Assembly: GCA_029876055.1 (NCBI GenBank)
Contig: CM056877.1
Coordinates: 992,001-1,056,000 of the forward strand
Direction of reading: 5' to 3'
DNA length: 64,000 nucleotides
Origin: Madurella fahalii
Taxonomy: Eukaryota > Ascomycota > Sordariomycetes > Sordariales
Positions 54,286 through 64,000 of this stretch are shown here, one piece after another (the first letter of the stretch is position 1; each line of letters begins with the position of its first letter). Both the position numbers and the translations under genes were made by a program. The notes below the pieces were generated by a model that saw only the letters and a list, made by a program, of their open reading frames with translations, had not been told where the DNA came from and did not search any database.

Positions 54286-55517
54286 AAGGGTTCACCACTC
54301 GATTTTTTGACTTTCTTTTTAAGGCCCGAGACAGGATACCAAATACATTGTGGCCATTCTTACAGCGCCATGTTTAATCCCTTAGGGGAAGGGCGGGGAG
54401 ATGGGAGTTGAATTTGAAGGGTGCAACCATTCTGAATTAGGTCAATGACGCTGGACATAAAAGTCTATATATCCAGTCCCCTTGTGTCTATATGAGTCCA
54501 TCCCTGCTGGTTTTGAAATGCCTGTGAAGTTAATGGCGGTCGGTGGCATTCTTGCATTGTAAATACAGGACTAATTAAGGCGTTAAAGAGCCGAGCAACA
54601 AGTAATGTCCCGCTTGCGCTAAACATTCCTTTCCATTATTTGATCCTGTTCGTTAATGCTCTGACGACGGGCAGAGCATAAGACTCAGATCAAGAGAACC
54701 TCTGGCGGAAAGGACGGGAGTGCAGGGCATCACTGGAAGATTCTGTCTGTTACTCATATCAGTGTGCGTAGCCACAAACGGGAGGATTGTATGATTGCAC
54801 AGTCATCGAGCATGCCGGCAGGCTGCCACACATCGTCGCCACCAACACTGAGCCCAAGACCTGTGCCACGCCCGGCGACCATCTTCTCTTAATCAATGCG
54901 CGGTGCGTCACCCCGAAGCAGTGTGTGGCGACGGCGAGGCTCTGGCGTTTCGAATGAAAAATCCCTTCCGCCTAGATGATGGGGTAGTGTATTCCGGACG
55001 GGACCCTTTGAGAGACGGAAAAGTAATCCGTGATACTCGTTCTCTTCTGGATTTGGACCCTGTTCTTCCTCCGGATGCAATCCGTGTTAGCACTTCTAAG
55101 CTGGTGTGCTGTCTACGCATGGGGCGCCTGCGTGGAGGTGTACGCATTGTCGTGAGTGTCTAGAGCGGTATGACAAGGTTCGGACATTTGAGTTGCTACA
55201 CAGGCGTGAGGGATGGAGAGATAGGCCAACTTGAAGTAGAAACCAGTTGTCATCATCTAATATCCAAATGAATCTACCTGGTACATGTGCCCGGTACCTC
55301 TGCCGAATTATATACACATAATCCTGATCCCCAGACTAAATCAAAACGACCATGATATATCCATCGCCAGTACCGTATCCAAAAACAGGCCATCCCGATG
55401 CAGTATGCCGTACCGCTTTATAAGTATAAGTATATGTATGGGTATGTTTCGCAACCACGCTGATGCAATCAATGTCCAGTCACTCGCTTCCTGAAAACAC
55501 TGGTCTGCCTACCCCGT
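54286..55517. other. Gene-poor AT-rich stretch
   Basis: No gene recognised; small ORFs only. It includes the 3' flank of the ankyrin gene, with GTATATGTATGGGTATG at 55428-55446. Confidence 0.5.
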
Positions 55518-58175
55518 TCATAATGGGTCAGGTAACCCCCAGCGTTTCCGCAGGTCCTCGGGTAAGTCCGTCGCCACGCCAATCATCGGCGTATCCATGT
55601 CGCCTTGTGGCGGAGCGATCGTGATCATGAGCTCCCTCATCACAATCTCCTTGAGCGCCTTTCGGTCCGGATCATCTGTCTCGTACATGGCAATCTCCCG
55701 AATAAGATCCCACGGAAAATCTTCGGTGTATTTGTCGATCAGAACCTTGGCCGTCTTCAGCAGGCTGACGCCAATATCGGGCATCTTGGGCTGATCCCAC
55801 ACGCGGCGGATAAGTGCCAAGGCCGGTGGGTTCGGACAGTCCTCCCCACCGCGCGCGTCGGCGCCCTTCTCCAGGATCATCTTTAAAATGGTTGGATCTG
55901 GGTTCTGGGCGGCGCGGTGGACGTAGCTGAATTTGGACTTGGGCGGGATATCAGGCAGGGCGTAGCGTGAGAGCATCTCCTCCACCAGGAGAACACGATC
56001 GTCGCGTATGGCAAGATCAAACGCAGTTAGGTGCCTCCGCTTCACGTAGCGCCATTCGTCCTCGTCTTCATCAAAGAGCTCCCGGAGCAGCTCGTCCGGG
56101 GGAACGAGGAATGGATCGGCCACCTCCATCATGAGCGCAACAGCAACGTTCTGGGAAAAGCATTCGCTCACGGCAATCGATAACGGCGTCCTCAGCGCAT
56201 GGTCAAAGACATTGACATCAGCTCCCCGCTCCAGCAGGGCTCGGACAAGCTCAAGACAACCCCATTGGCAGGCAAGGTGCAAGTAGGTCTGGCCGCCGTG
56301 GAATCTGGGCTCGCTAACTGAGACGCCGCGCTTCAGGACCTCCAGGCTCAACTCCCGGTTCTGCTGGATAATGGTCTTGTATAGCAACATCTCGTTGGTG
56401 TAGACGGGTCTCCCAAACTCCATGATAACGTTGAACGTCTCGACTTGGTGCCAAGGATCATTTTGCTCAACGATGCGGTCCAGGTAATCTTTGATGTTAG
56501 CATCTGTAACCGTGTATACCCTGTTGGCAAAGTTGAGGAGTAGCTTCATGGCCTTGTAGTTCCCGGAGGAAGCACACCCCTTCATGGCCTCCTTTAGCTT
56601 GGCTTCGGTCAGGTTCATCTTGTCAGAGGCTTTAAGCATCGCCTCGAGAACATCATCATCGGCCCATCGGATTTGCGTGATGGCGCAGTCGAGGGGACAA
56701 CTGTTGGGTTCCTCCGCGAGGTCCATGCGTGCGCCCCGGCGCAGTAGAATTGCGGCGATTTCGGGCACCTCTCCGCGGTGGTCCACTCTGACAGAGCAAG
56801 CATAGGACAGCGGTGTTTTCCCGTTGCGGTCCTGCGCATTAACTTCGGCGCCGCCCTGAACGAGCGCGGCGACGGCTCGTGGCTCGGCCAGCTCGCAGGC
56901 AAGCATTAGCGGTGTCACGCCGCGGTGGCCCCGCTTGTCGAACCGCGCGTTTACTCCGGCTCCGGCGTCGACCAAGGCTTTGATTAGCGTCACGCGGTTG
57001 CCCTCAAACTCGTCGTGCTTGACTGGGGCATCGTCCACGTCGAAGAATTCTGCGCGTGGGAGCATGCAGTAATAGATCGGACGGAAGTCTCGGAAGTTGG
57101 GGATGAAACGGTGCGGATCGGGGTTGGCGCCGATGCTAACCAGCCTGTGTGCTACCGCGAAGTTGCCTCGGGCGCAGGCATGGAGCAGAGGGGTATGGCC
57201 GCTTTCGTTGTGAGCCTCGAGATCGGCGCCGAGCGCAAGAAGCTTTGTGATGGTGTCTCGGATGTCGGCTGAGTCACGAGCACTCCAGAGTTCGGCCACG
57301 TAGTGCAGCGCCGTGTTGTCCCAGGCATCGCGCTGGTTGACGTCGAGGTTGACGTCGTTTAGCGCTAATAACTTGATGATGGGGATGAGGCCGTGGGCCG
57401 CGGCCGAGTGTAGCGCGCTGTGATTATGATCGGGTGCCGCATCGAGCTCGAGGGATGCGCCGCGGAAGATGAGCAACTCGGCTACCGACCGCTCTTGATG
57501 GCACATGGCGGTGTGTAAGGCGCGCCACCGGGGCCATTCCGAGCCGCGGCGCGAGGGATGCCTACTGGCCTTGAGCGACTGGCACTCGCACACTCGATAA
57601 GAAGGGGCGTTGATATTGGCACCATTGTCGAGCAGCCACTTGACGACGTCGCGGTGACCGTTTTTGGCGGCGAGGTGGAGCGGGGTGCCCGACGGCTCCG
57701 AAGGGGTCTCGGGGCTGCGAACCTCGTCGGCAGTTTCGCCATCGCCGTTTCCGTCGCCGTCGGTATCGGGATTGTCGACGTCGTTGTCGTTTCCGGCTTC
57801 GTTGTAGGTCGCCTTACGGGAGAGCGGGCCCGAGGCATTCACGTCGGCGCCAGCGGCAAGGGCGTGCTTGAGAGTCTCCAGCTGGCCGTTCTCGGCGCCC
57901 CAGAAGAGGCAGGCCGAGTTGCCGAACTTGACATTGAGCGTGTATATGACGGGGTTAATGATGGAGTGAAACCAGCGGTTGGCGCGGTTGAGGGCGAGCT
58001 TGTCTTGAGAATCTAGCAGCTCGACGAGGAGGAGGACGATCTCGGGGGGCAGGTGTAGGATAGGCACCGAGAGTGCCTTCTTCGACTTGGACCTGGACGC
58101 TTTCGCTTCCGACTTTCGGGCCCTGACCTTGGTGCCCGGCTTCTTGGGCGAGCCCGCCTTGGTCTGTGAAGCCAT
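55518..58175 (-). CDS. F-box-like / ankyrin-repeat protein
   Basis: A single-exon ORF of 885 residues from the ATG at 58175. The frame is open further upstream, but only from GTG at 58394; no ATG precedes MASQTKAG. A basic start (KKPGTKVRARKSEAKASRSKSKK) leads to LPPEIVLLLVELLDSQDKLA with NRWFHSIINPVIY, an F-box-like helix set. Then come many ankyrin repeats, such as SGTPLHLAAKNGHRDVVKWL, HSALHSAAAHGLIPIIKLL, HTPLLHACARGNFAVAHRLV and QTYLHLACQWGCLELVRALL. An acidic Asp/Gly run (NDNDVDNPDTDGDGNGDGE) lies between the first two. These proteins are usually substrate adaptors for SCF ubiquitin ligases or scaffolds, but target unknown. C-terminal part is helical and rich in charged residues. Confidence 0.85.
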   Translation of the reverse strand: MASQTKAGSPKKPGTKVRARKSEAKASRSKSKKALSVPILHLPPEIVLLLVELLDSQDKLALNRANRWFHSIINPVIYTLNVKFGNSACLFWGAENGQLETLKHALAAGADVNASGPLSRKATYNEAGNDNDVDNPDTDGDGNGDGETADEVRSPETPSEPSGTPLHLAAKNGHRDVVKWLLDNGANINAPSYRVCECQSLKASRHPSRRGSEWPRWRALHTAMCHQERSVAELLIFRGASLELDAAPDHNHSALHSAAAHGLIPIIKLLALNDVNLDVNQRDAWDNTALHYVAELWSARDSADIRDTITKLLALGADLEAHNESGHTPLLHACARGNFAVAHRLVSIGANPDPHRFIPNFRDFRPIYYCMLPRAEFFDVDDAPVKHDEFEGNRVTLIKALVDAGAGVNARFDKRGHRGVTPLMLACELAEPRAVAALVQGGAEVNAQDRNGKTPLSYACSVRVDHRGEVPEIAAILLRRGARMDLAEEPNSCPLDCAITQIRWADDDVLEAMLKASDKMNLTEAKLKEAMKGCASSGNYKAMKLLLNFANRVYTVTDANIKDYLDRIVEQNDPWHQVETFNVIMEFGRPVYTNEMLLYKTIIQQNRELSLEVLKRGVSVSEPRFHGGQTYLHLACQWGCLELVRALLERGADVNVFDHALRTPLSIAVSECFSQNVAVALMMEVADPFLVPPDELLRELFDEDEDEWRYVKRRHLTAFDLAIRDDRVLLVEEMLSRYALPDIPPKSKFSYVHRAAQNPDPTILKMILEKGADARGGEDCPNPPALALIRRVWDQPKMPDIGVSLLKTAKVLIDKYTEDFPWDLIREIAMYETDDPDRKALKEIVMRELMITIAPPQGDMDTPMIGVATDLPEDLRKRWGLPDPL

Positions 58176-60037
58176 CGGATCAAGGAGGGGAGTGGAGGAG
58201 GATCGTAGGTAGCCGTCGGGCGTCGAAAAGCACCAGCTGAGGCTGGCACAGGGCGAGAGCTTCTCTTTAGCGTTGGAAGCGGGTGGGAATTGGCGGGAAG
58301 CGGCGGGGGATTTTGTGGGGAAGAGGAAGCCCAAAGTTGGAGCGGAAGGGATGAGCAATCCTTCGTGGATGGCTTGGATTGACGGACGATCCACTGCCTG
58401 GGCCGCCTGGAAGACCTAACTCGACTTGCTACCCGGCCCTAATTCCGCGCAGGGTTGTCAAGTTGTTCGACGGGCGACCTCCCAGGCCATTCACTGCCTG
58501 TGGCTTGGTTTTGCACCGGCAGCCGCGCGACATCTCTCCAGGGCTGTCCGTTCGGGGTCAAGAGGCATGGTGGGGGATGAGTGGTTGACGCGGTTCCCAC
58601 CGCTTCGTCCCCACTGTGATGACCCCACCATACCCGCTTATCCCGCCGCTGCGGGTGCACGATAGGGCCCAGCAGGAGGCCTGGTGTAGTAAAAGCTACC
58701 CTACTAAATAGACCGTGGTCCGCCACTTGGAATGCGCAGCCGCCACAGGCTGTCGGCCTCATGCACTGTGCACTAGGTACATCTAGACGTTGGGCGAAGA
58801 GAACTGGTGGATGTCCGAAAGAGAATGGAAGGAGCTGAAGAAAAATAAAAATAAAAATAAAAGGAAACGGATATCTATAGTGGTAAGAAGGAAGTCCATG
58901 GAAGCGATGAAAACATCAGGGTCGCATTACGGGACAACATTATGTAGGGGAGAAACCCTCGTAAGGGTGATACCAGTCACGCTGCTGGTGAAGCCACTGT
59001 CAATTAGCTTGGTGTTTTGCCCTCTTTGCACTGCAGGCCTCCCCGCCACCGACCGAGCCCGCTGGAGTTGCGGCGCGCAAACACGCACAAGACAGGTCAA
59101 GCCCTGATGATCAATCACCGATATCTTCTCCCTAGCCATTATAGGCCTGGTGATTCGGCCGGACACGCTGCAACGAATTGCGAATGGCCTCTAAGGACGT
59201 CCTCCCATCATTGTTGACTGCCCATCTGGACTCGGCCGACAACTGCCACATCCTTCCCATCGCGGCTCTTCAACGGTTCATGTTATTGCCCATCCAGGCG
59301 TTCACTGACCAGCCGCTGTCCTAAGTCCACCATGACGTCAATTGCCAAGCCGTCCAGGGAACCCCAGCTCCTCTCCAGTTCAACCCAACGTTTGTTGGGG
59401 GAGAATTAGGCTCTTAGCGGGTCAGGATGCTACTTCAGAAGCGACTCATGAGATGGTGTACTGGCATGGTATTAAATATAAAACAAGTTCGTAGGAAGGT
59501 CTCGCACCAGCATTCTCTTGCTCTTGAGCCGGGCAATACCGCTGTCCAGTGTCTTATATACCGGCACCCATTTCTCCGAGCAGAGACTTCACAAAGCCTA
59601 TCAAAGATTTGGAAGTATGTCGCTCAAAATTTAGTGCGTTTCTAGCTCAGGATTGGGGCATTCTCAACGAGATATGTCATAAAGTATAGCAAAAGCAGAG
59701 CCAAGGCGGAACCAGACCTGTATGGGCGATTACGAAGAACGACAAATCATCCGTCTCAAATTGACGAGTACCGGCTGCTCCTGCCAAGAAGTCATCTAGA
59801 GATTCGGCCGCATACCGGTTACTATGTAGAGAGGGCATTGTCGTTCAAATAGTCTCATCTCAACTCACGGTACGAAAGAAGCAACGGAATATAGCTAAAC
59901 AAGAGATGGCTGCGGAGATGGCCTAGGGTTGGCCCAAGTTTACTTTGATTCCGAGGCGATATTACTAGAGCATCTCGATTATTTTATGGAGAGCCAATCT
60001 GCTGTGTGTCCCTCCAAATACCCAGGCACCATCCCGT
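58176..60037. other. Intergenic region
   Basis: About 1.9 kb. It includes the ankyrin gene promoter, an A-rich AAAAAT repeat at 58841-58862 and AT-rich DNA to the right. No gene recognised. Confidence 0.5.
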
Positions 60038-60858
60038 CTATTTCCACTTGGCGTCCTTGCTGTCGAGGAACGCCTTGAGGATGCCCACAACCTTGTCCAA
60101 AGCAGCCAGATATCCCCGCATGTCCTCCTTGACCTTGGCATCATCAGAACCCAGCTTGGAATAAAAGTCCTTCCGGTACGGGCAAGCACTCATCGCGGCG
60201 CTGAAGACTGGCTTCACCAGGAAGCTGTGGTGCGGCTTAAGCGTCACGCCGTAGGCGCCACGGAACGAGTCGGCGAGTTCCTCGGCCTCTTGGGCCATGT
60301 TTTTGCTGAGGGCGATGCAGGTAAACTCGAGAGCTCTACAACCATCCATCAGGGTCAGCATGCCCGCCTTCTTTCGCTCCCAAAGGAGCGAGCGGCCCCT
60401 TTTTGTCTTAACACACCTCACGAGCCATAGCAGGCCTTCGGTCGCAGTATGGGACCCGGTCTTGAGTTCATTTCGTACGAGGTCTTGCAGAGTCTCAGAT
60501 TCGGCGGGGGCAGCCAGCTGCCGTTTCCGGATTTTCTGTGCGTGGACGAGCAATCAGTGGACGGGGCCTTGGGCTCTGTTGCGAGGAAGGACGCACCTCG
60601 ATATTGCCTGTCATGTCCTTCTTGACTGGCGAGAAGGCAACAGAACCGAGGAGATCTTGCACATCCGTGTTAGAAGCCAGATACAAGCCTCGGGGCTGCA
60701 GTCAAATTACCAAACATGGTCGTCAGAGACTCTGCGGCCTCCAGGAACTCGGTTGTCGAGATAGCATTGTCCTTCTCGGGGTTGATTGGAACCTTGGTGA
60801 AGGACCCCTTAAAAGTGTCGAGGTACGTGCCTCCTTCAGGAATCTGAGCGGTAGCCAT
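60038..60858 (-). CDS. het-c2: Glycolipid transfer protein, HET-C2-like
   Basis: Exons 60858-60711, 60655-60597, 60535-60417 and 60335-60038. Introns of 55, 61 and 81 bp have GTAATT...CAAG, GTGCGT...ACAG and GTGTGT...GTAG ends. LLGSVAFSPVKKDMTGNIEK carries the GLTP sugar-headgroup pocket (Asp and Asn), and LLWLVR provides the Trp stacking residue; the ALEFTCIALSKN helix follows. Spliced this way the protein is 207 residues, very near HET-C2 of Podospora anserina (208). GLTPs move sphingolipids with a sugar headgroup between membranes in the cytosol. In Podospora, allelic forms of het-c trigger incompatibility with het-d/het-e NLRs. The 81-bp intron has no stop and is a multiple of three, so keeping it would add 27 residues between Trp helix and next helix. 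The rest of the gene appears intact. Confidence 0.92.
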
Positions 60859-61895
60859 GGCGTGATGGTGGTGAAGGTCAAGGGGGAGCGAAGTTGGGCG
60901 CTGAAAGTTTGGGGTTTGGGGAATAGGAGGCGGTCAAGCGCCAGAGACCCTCATGAAACCAAACTGCCCCGCCGGCGACAAGTACCCCACCCCCGCAGTC
61001 GCTTGTCCATTAGGACCAAGCAAAAATAGTCACGTGTAACATACCTCAAGAGGCGAAAGCTCTTAAGATAGGGGGCAAGCGACCCATGGGAAATACAAAT
61101 CAATTACTCGTAGCATATGCATCGGCATGCGGAATTTGGACTGTTGACAAGCACGGATGACGGAAATCAGTGAACAACTTGTGTTGGTGAGTGGGTCAGT
61201 CATGGGATTTCAGGGCTGATGGTCCGAGCTTCTTGAGGTGGTACAGAAATTGCAATCGATTCTCATGGCATGTTATGTTTATCTTGTACCGCACACCAAC
61301 TGCACCGGCCCACCCCACCCCTTATCGATTTGCTCTCAAGGGAAGGACGACAACCGACTGTCCTCCAGCTATGGAACACACTCACCCGAAGAGAATGACT
61401 CTCAGATTCTGTAGACAAGGCCTTGCGGGCTTTCTCGTGAACACAGGACGAAACTCCACCACAATGTGCACCATTAGGAGCACCGACCTCATGACGTCAT
61501 CCGCCTCCGTTATGCTTCCCTAGCTGCCGTTCGCAGCAGTTCCCGGTTTGTTTAAATCGCCCGGAGACCGTGAGGCGTTGGGACCATTCATATATTACTG
61601 GTCTATGACAAAAGGGTAGACGAATCCGCGGCTTCATCTTAGACTGTAACCCTCAGGGTCCAATCTGGCACTCCCAACGTACCCTTATGCTAAAGAGCTA
61701 TTTTGGAGAGCTACTTAACCCTCTCCGAGTACGGCCTTGGTTTCTCGGTATTACTCGTCCAAGTGGTCGCCCGAGGGTCCCGCAATCTCCAGACAATCCT
61801 CTGATTCACCTAGTTTCTCCGCATACACCAATGGCAGCGGCCACCTACCTCTGGTGACTTCGATACGACAAACGTGCTGTGATATTAAAGCCCAC
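60859..61895. other. Divergent promoter region of het-c2 and phospholipase D
   Basis: Contains promoters in both directions; CATATATTAC near 61589 could be TATA-like for the phospholipase D gene. No gene recognised. Confidence 0.5.
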
Positions 61896-64000
61896 ATGGC
61901 CGCGATATCGACAATGGCAGAACCTAAGGACAAACATCACGACGACACCCACAATATAGGGCAGAAGCTCAAGCTCCCCATCCGCGAGGTCAAAGAGAAG
62001 CTCCATAACAGCTCCCACCTTCATGATGCAAAAGTCCACTTGATTCATCAAAAGTAACCTCGAGTATCGTTGTGACGCAGAAACACACGTTACTGATAAT
62101 TTTGCCAGGCACAAGATCGGCAAGTTTGCGAACTTGGTGGGAATTCCCCCGACCCGGTCGCGGCCGGCTTAGAACTAATACTAAATCTTTCTCTAGTTCA
62201 ATCCTCAGCATCGCCATGACGAGGCCCATGAGAAAGCCTGCGATGAGAAGCGGAGCAAGATCAGCGAGTCTCATCGATTCCAATCATACTTCCCCGAGCG
62301 TGATGGCAATATGGTGAAGTGGTACGTCGATGGCAGAGACTACTTTTGGGTATGCATCGCTCTACCATTCTTGGAGGCGTATCACAGACCGTGTTACTGA
62401 CAAAGGTTAGTCTGTGTCTGTGGCCCTCGAGAGCGCACAAGAGACCATTTACATTGCCGACTGGTGGTTGTCGCCAGAGCTGTTCCTTCGCCGCCCTCCC
62501 CACTTCAACCGAGAATGGCGTCTCGACCAGGTCCTCAAACGCCGAGCAGAAGCCGGAGTGAAGATTTACGTCATGGTATACCGAGAGGTCGAGGCTGCCC
62601 TCACATGCAATTCGGAGCATACCAAGCACGCCCTTCAAGCGCTTTGCCCCGAAGGCTCTCCCGGGTATGGCAACATCAAGGTTATGCGCCATCCGGACCA
62701 TAACGTCTTGGAAAATGCTGCCGATATGACCTTCTACTGGGCACATCATGAGAAATTCATCGTCATAGACTATGAGCTGGCTTTCATTGGCGGCTTGGAT
62801 CTCTGCTTCGGCCGCTGGGACAACCACCAACATGTCCTGTCCGACATGCACCCAGAGGGCGTCGCCCACGAAGTGTGGCCGGGTCAGGACTTCAATAACA
62901 ACCGCGTCATGGATTTCAAAAATGTCGAGGACTGGAAGCAGAACGAGCTGAGCAAGTCCGACTCTGGGCGGATGCCCTGGCACGATGTCGCCATGGGCGT
63001 TGTGGGGCCATGCGTCTACGATATTGCCGAGCACTTTGTGCTTCGGTGGAACTTCGTCAAGAGAGACAAATACAAGCGGGACCAGCGATACGAATGGCTC
63101 GAGCTGAGAGGCCGCCAGGGCCAAGATGAGGATCTCGTCGGCGTCCAGAGGCCTCGTCATCCCGTCGGTGGATATGTGGTCCATCCGTTGTCGCCCGTGG
63201 AAACCAAGAACCTAGACAATCGCGGAAGCGTCCGCGCTCAGATCGTCCGTTCCAGTGCGGACTGGTCAAGCGGCATTCTTACCGACCACTCGATCCAGAA
63301 TGCCTACAGCGAGATCATCCGCAACGCGAGGCATTACATTTACATTGAAAACCAGTTCTTCATCACTGCTACCGGGGACCAACAGTTTCCCATCCAAAAC
63401 ACAATTGGCAGAGCAATCGTGGATGCCGTGGTGAGCGCCGCAAAGGAAGGACGCAAATTCCGCGTCATCATCCTCATTCCTGCTGTCCCCGGTTTCGCTG
63501 GAGATCTGAGAGAGGACGGTGCAATTGGCACCCGAGCCATCATGGATTACCAATACAAGTCAATATGTAGGGGGGAGCATAGCATCTTTGAACAGATCAA
63601 GAAAGAAGGCGTCGATCCTATGAAATACCTCTTCTTCTTCAACCTGCGGAGCTACGATCGCCTCAACAAGACACAGGCAGTCAAGAAGCAGGAGGAGGAG
63701 TCAGGGGTCAAGTATCACGAAGCCCAACGAGCTGAAGCCGAAGAGGTCATGCGCGAGGGTATACATGGGACTATTGATGTTTACGGCGGCCGTGATAAAC
63801 ATATGGGCGAGCGGCGCCACCAAAGCCAGCCGCGTCAACACGTCCATGGCGAACCAGAGGAGAATGTTGAAGCGCGGCACGGGCTAGGTAGTGCTCCAAC
63901 ACACACCGGAACTGACGCTAAGCGTAGGTTTGAATCAGTCAAGGGGGAAGAGAACGGTGGTGCCGACGCTGCTGCTAGTGTGGCTCATCACGCCATGGCT
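61896..64000 (+). CDS. Phospholipase D, 5' part (runs off the right edge)
   Basis: Exons 61896-62053, 62109-62136, 62197-62349 and 62411 to the window end. Introns have GTAACC...CCAG, GTGGGA...CTAG (with ACTAATAC branch) and GTATGC...TTAG ends; the very short second exon is the least certain part. Coding begins MAAISTMAEPKD and continues KLKLPIREVKEKLH, HKIGKFANL, then SHRFQSYFPERDGN, WYVDGRDYFW and ADWWLSPELFLRRPP. HHEKFIVIDYELAFIGGLDLC is the first HxKxxxxD catalytic motif. EIIRNARHYIYIENQFF and MDYQYKSICRGEHSIF lie between the two motifs. The second HKD must be beyond base 64000. This is the fungal PLD1/Spo14-like group, which makes phosphatidic acid from phosphatidylcholine at membranes. 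PX/PH domains are not seen at the N terminus, as in the shorter plant-like fungal PLDs. Confidence 0.9.

Noticed and set aside
62261..63184. Minus-strand ORF of 307 codons opposite phospholipase D
   Set aside because: The plus strand encodes an unmistakable phospholipase D over the same span.

Overview
The window looks like nuclear DNA of a filamentous ascomycete, most likely Sordariales and near the Chaetomiaceae. The reasons are the short GT-AG introns (about 50-80 bp) with CTAAC or CTGAC branch sites, GC-rich coding blocks separated by AT-richer gene-poor stretches, a GH7 cellobiohydrolase of the Chaetomium/Myceliophthora type, a HET-domain gene, a het-c2-like glycolipid transfer protein gene and fungal elongation factor 3. 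Nothing bacterial, plasmid-like or CRISPR-like was seen. Exon borders were worked out by hand from frame, splice signals and family sequence.

Layout. 1-4.6 kb: the 3' part of a Zn2Cys6-type transcription factor and a COMT-like O-methyltransferase. 4.6-7.7 kb: a gene-poor stretch with a broken lectin/beta-propeller-like gene. 7.7-10.7 kb: a HET-domain protein. 11.9-13.5 kb: cellobiohydrolase I with a CBM1, preceded by about 3.2 kb without a convincing gene. 16.7-25.1 kb: a small one-pass membrane protein, a SNF5/SMARCB1 subunit with a GATA-like finger, an RNA ligase with a pentapeptide minisatellite, and an endonuclease/exonuclease/phosphatase-fold protein. 25.4-33.5 kb: a DUF4139 protein with FG motifs, a proline/glutamine-rich membrane protein and a multi-pass DUF6536-type membrane protein. 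34.4-40 kb: a decayed kinase-like gene ending in a short telomere-like repeat, and two small cysteine-rich orphan genes. 40.5-49 kb: a housekeeping block with glutaminyl-tRNA synthetase, a macro-domain hydrolase and eEF3. 52-52.5 kb: a CsbD-like small protein. 52.5-55.5 kb: a gene-poor stretch with a hairpin element and a tRNA-Lys remnant. 55.5-64 kb: an F-box-like/ankyrin protein, het-c2-like glycolipid transfer protein, and the 5' part of a phospholipase D gene that runs off the right edge.

Genes that could work together are few. Translation genes (GlnRS, eEF3) lie close together. The HET-domain gene and the het-c2 homologue both belong to families used in fungal heterokaryon incompatibility. 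The cellobiohydrolase is an isolated secreted enzyme. The most unusual points are a 58-codon basic tail in frame after the SNF5 stop, the RNA ligase repeat array, FG motifs inside a DUF4139 protein, an in-frame stop-free intron in het-c2, and two decayed genes whose stops read as CAG-to-TAG changes, as repeat-induced point mutation (RIP) would leave.
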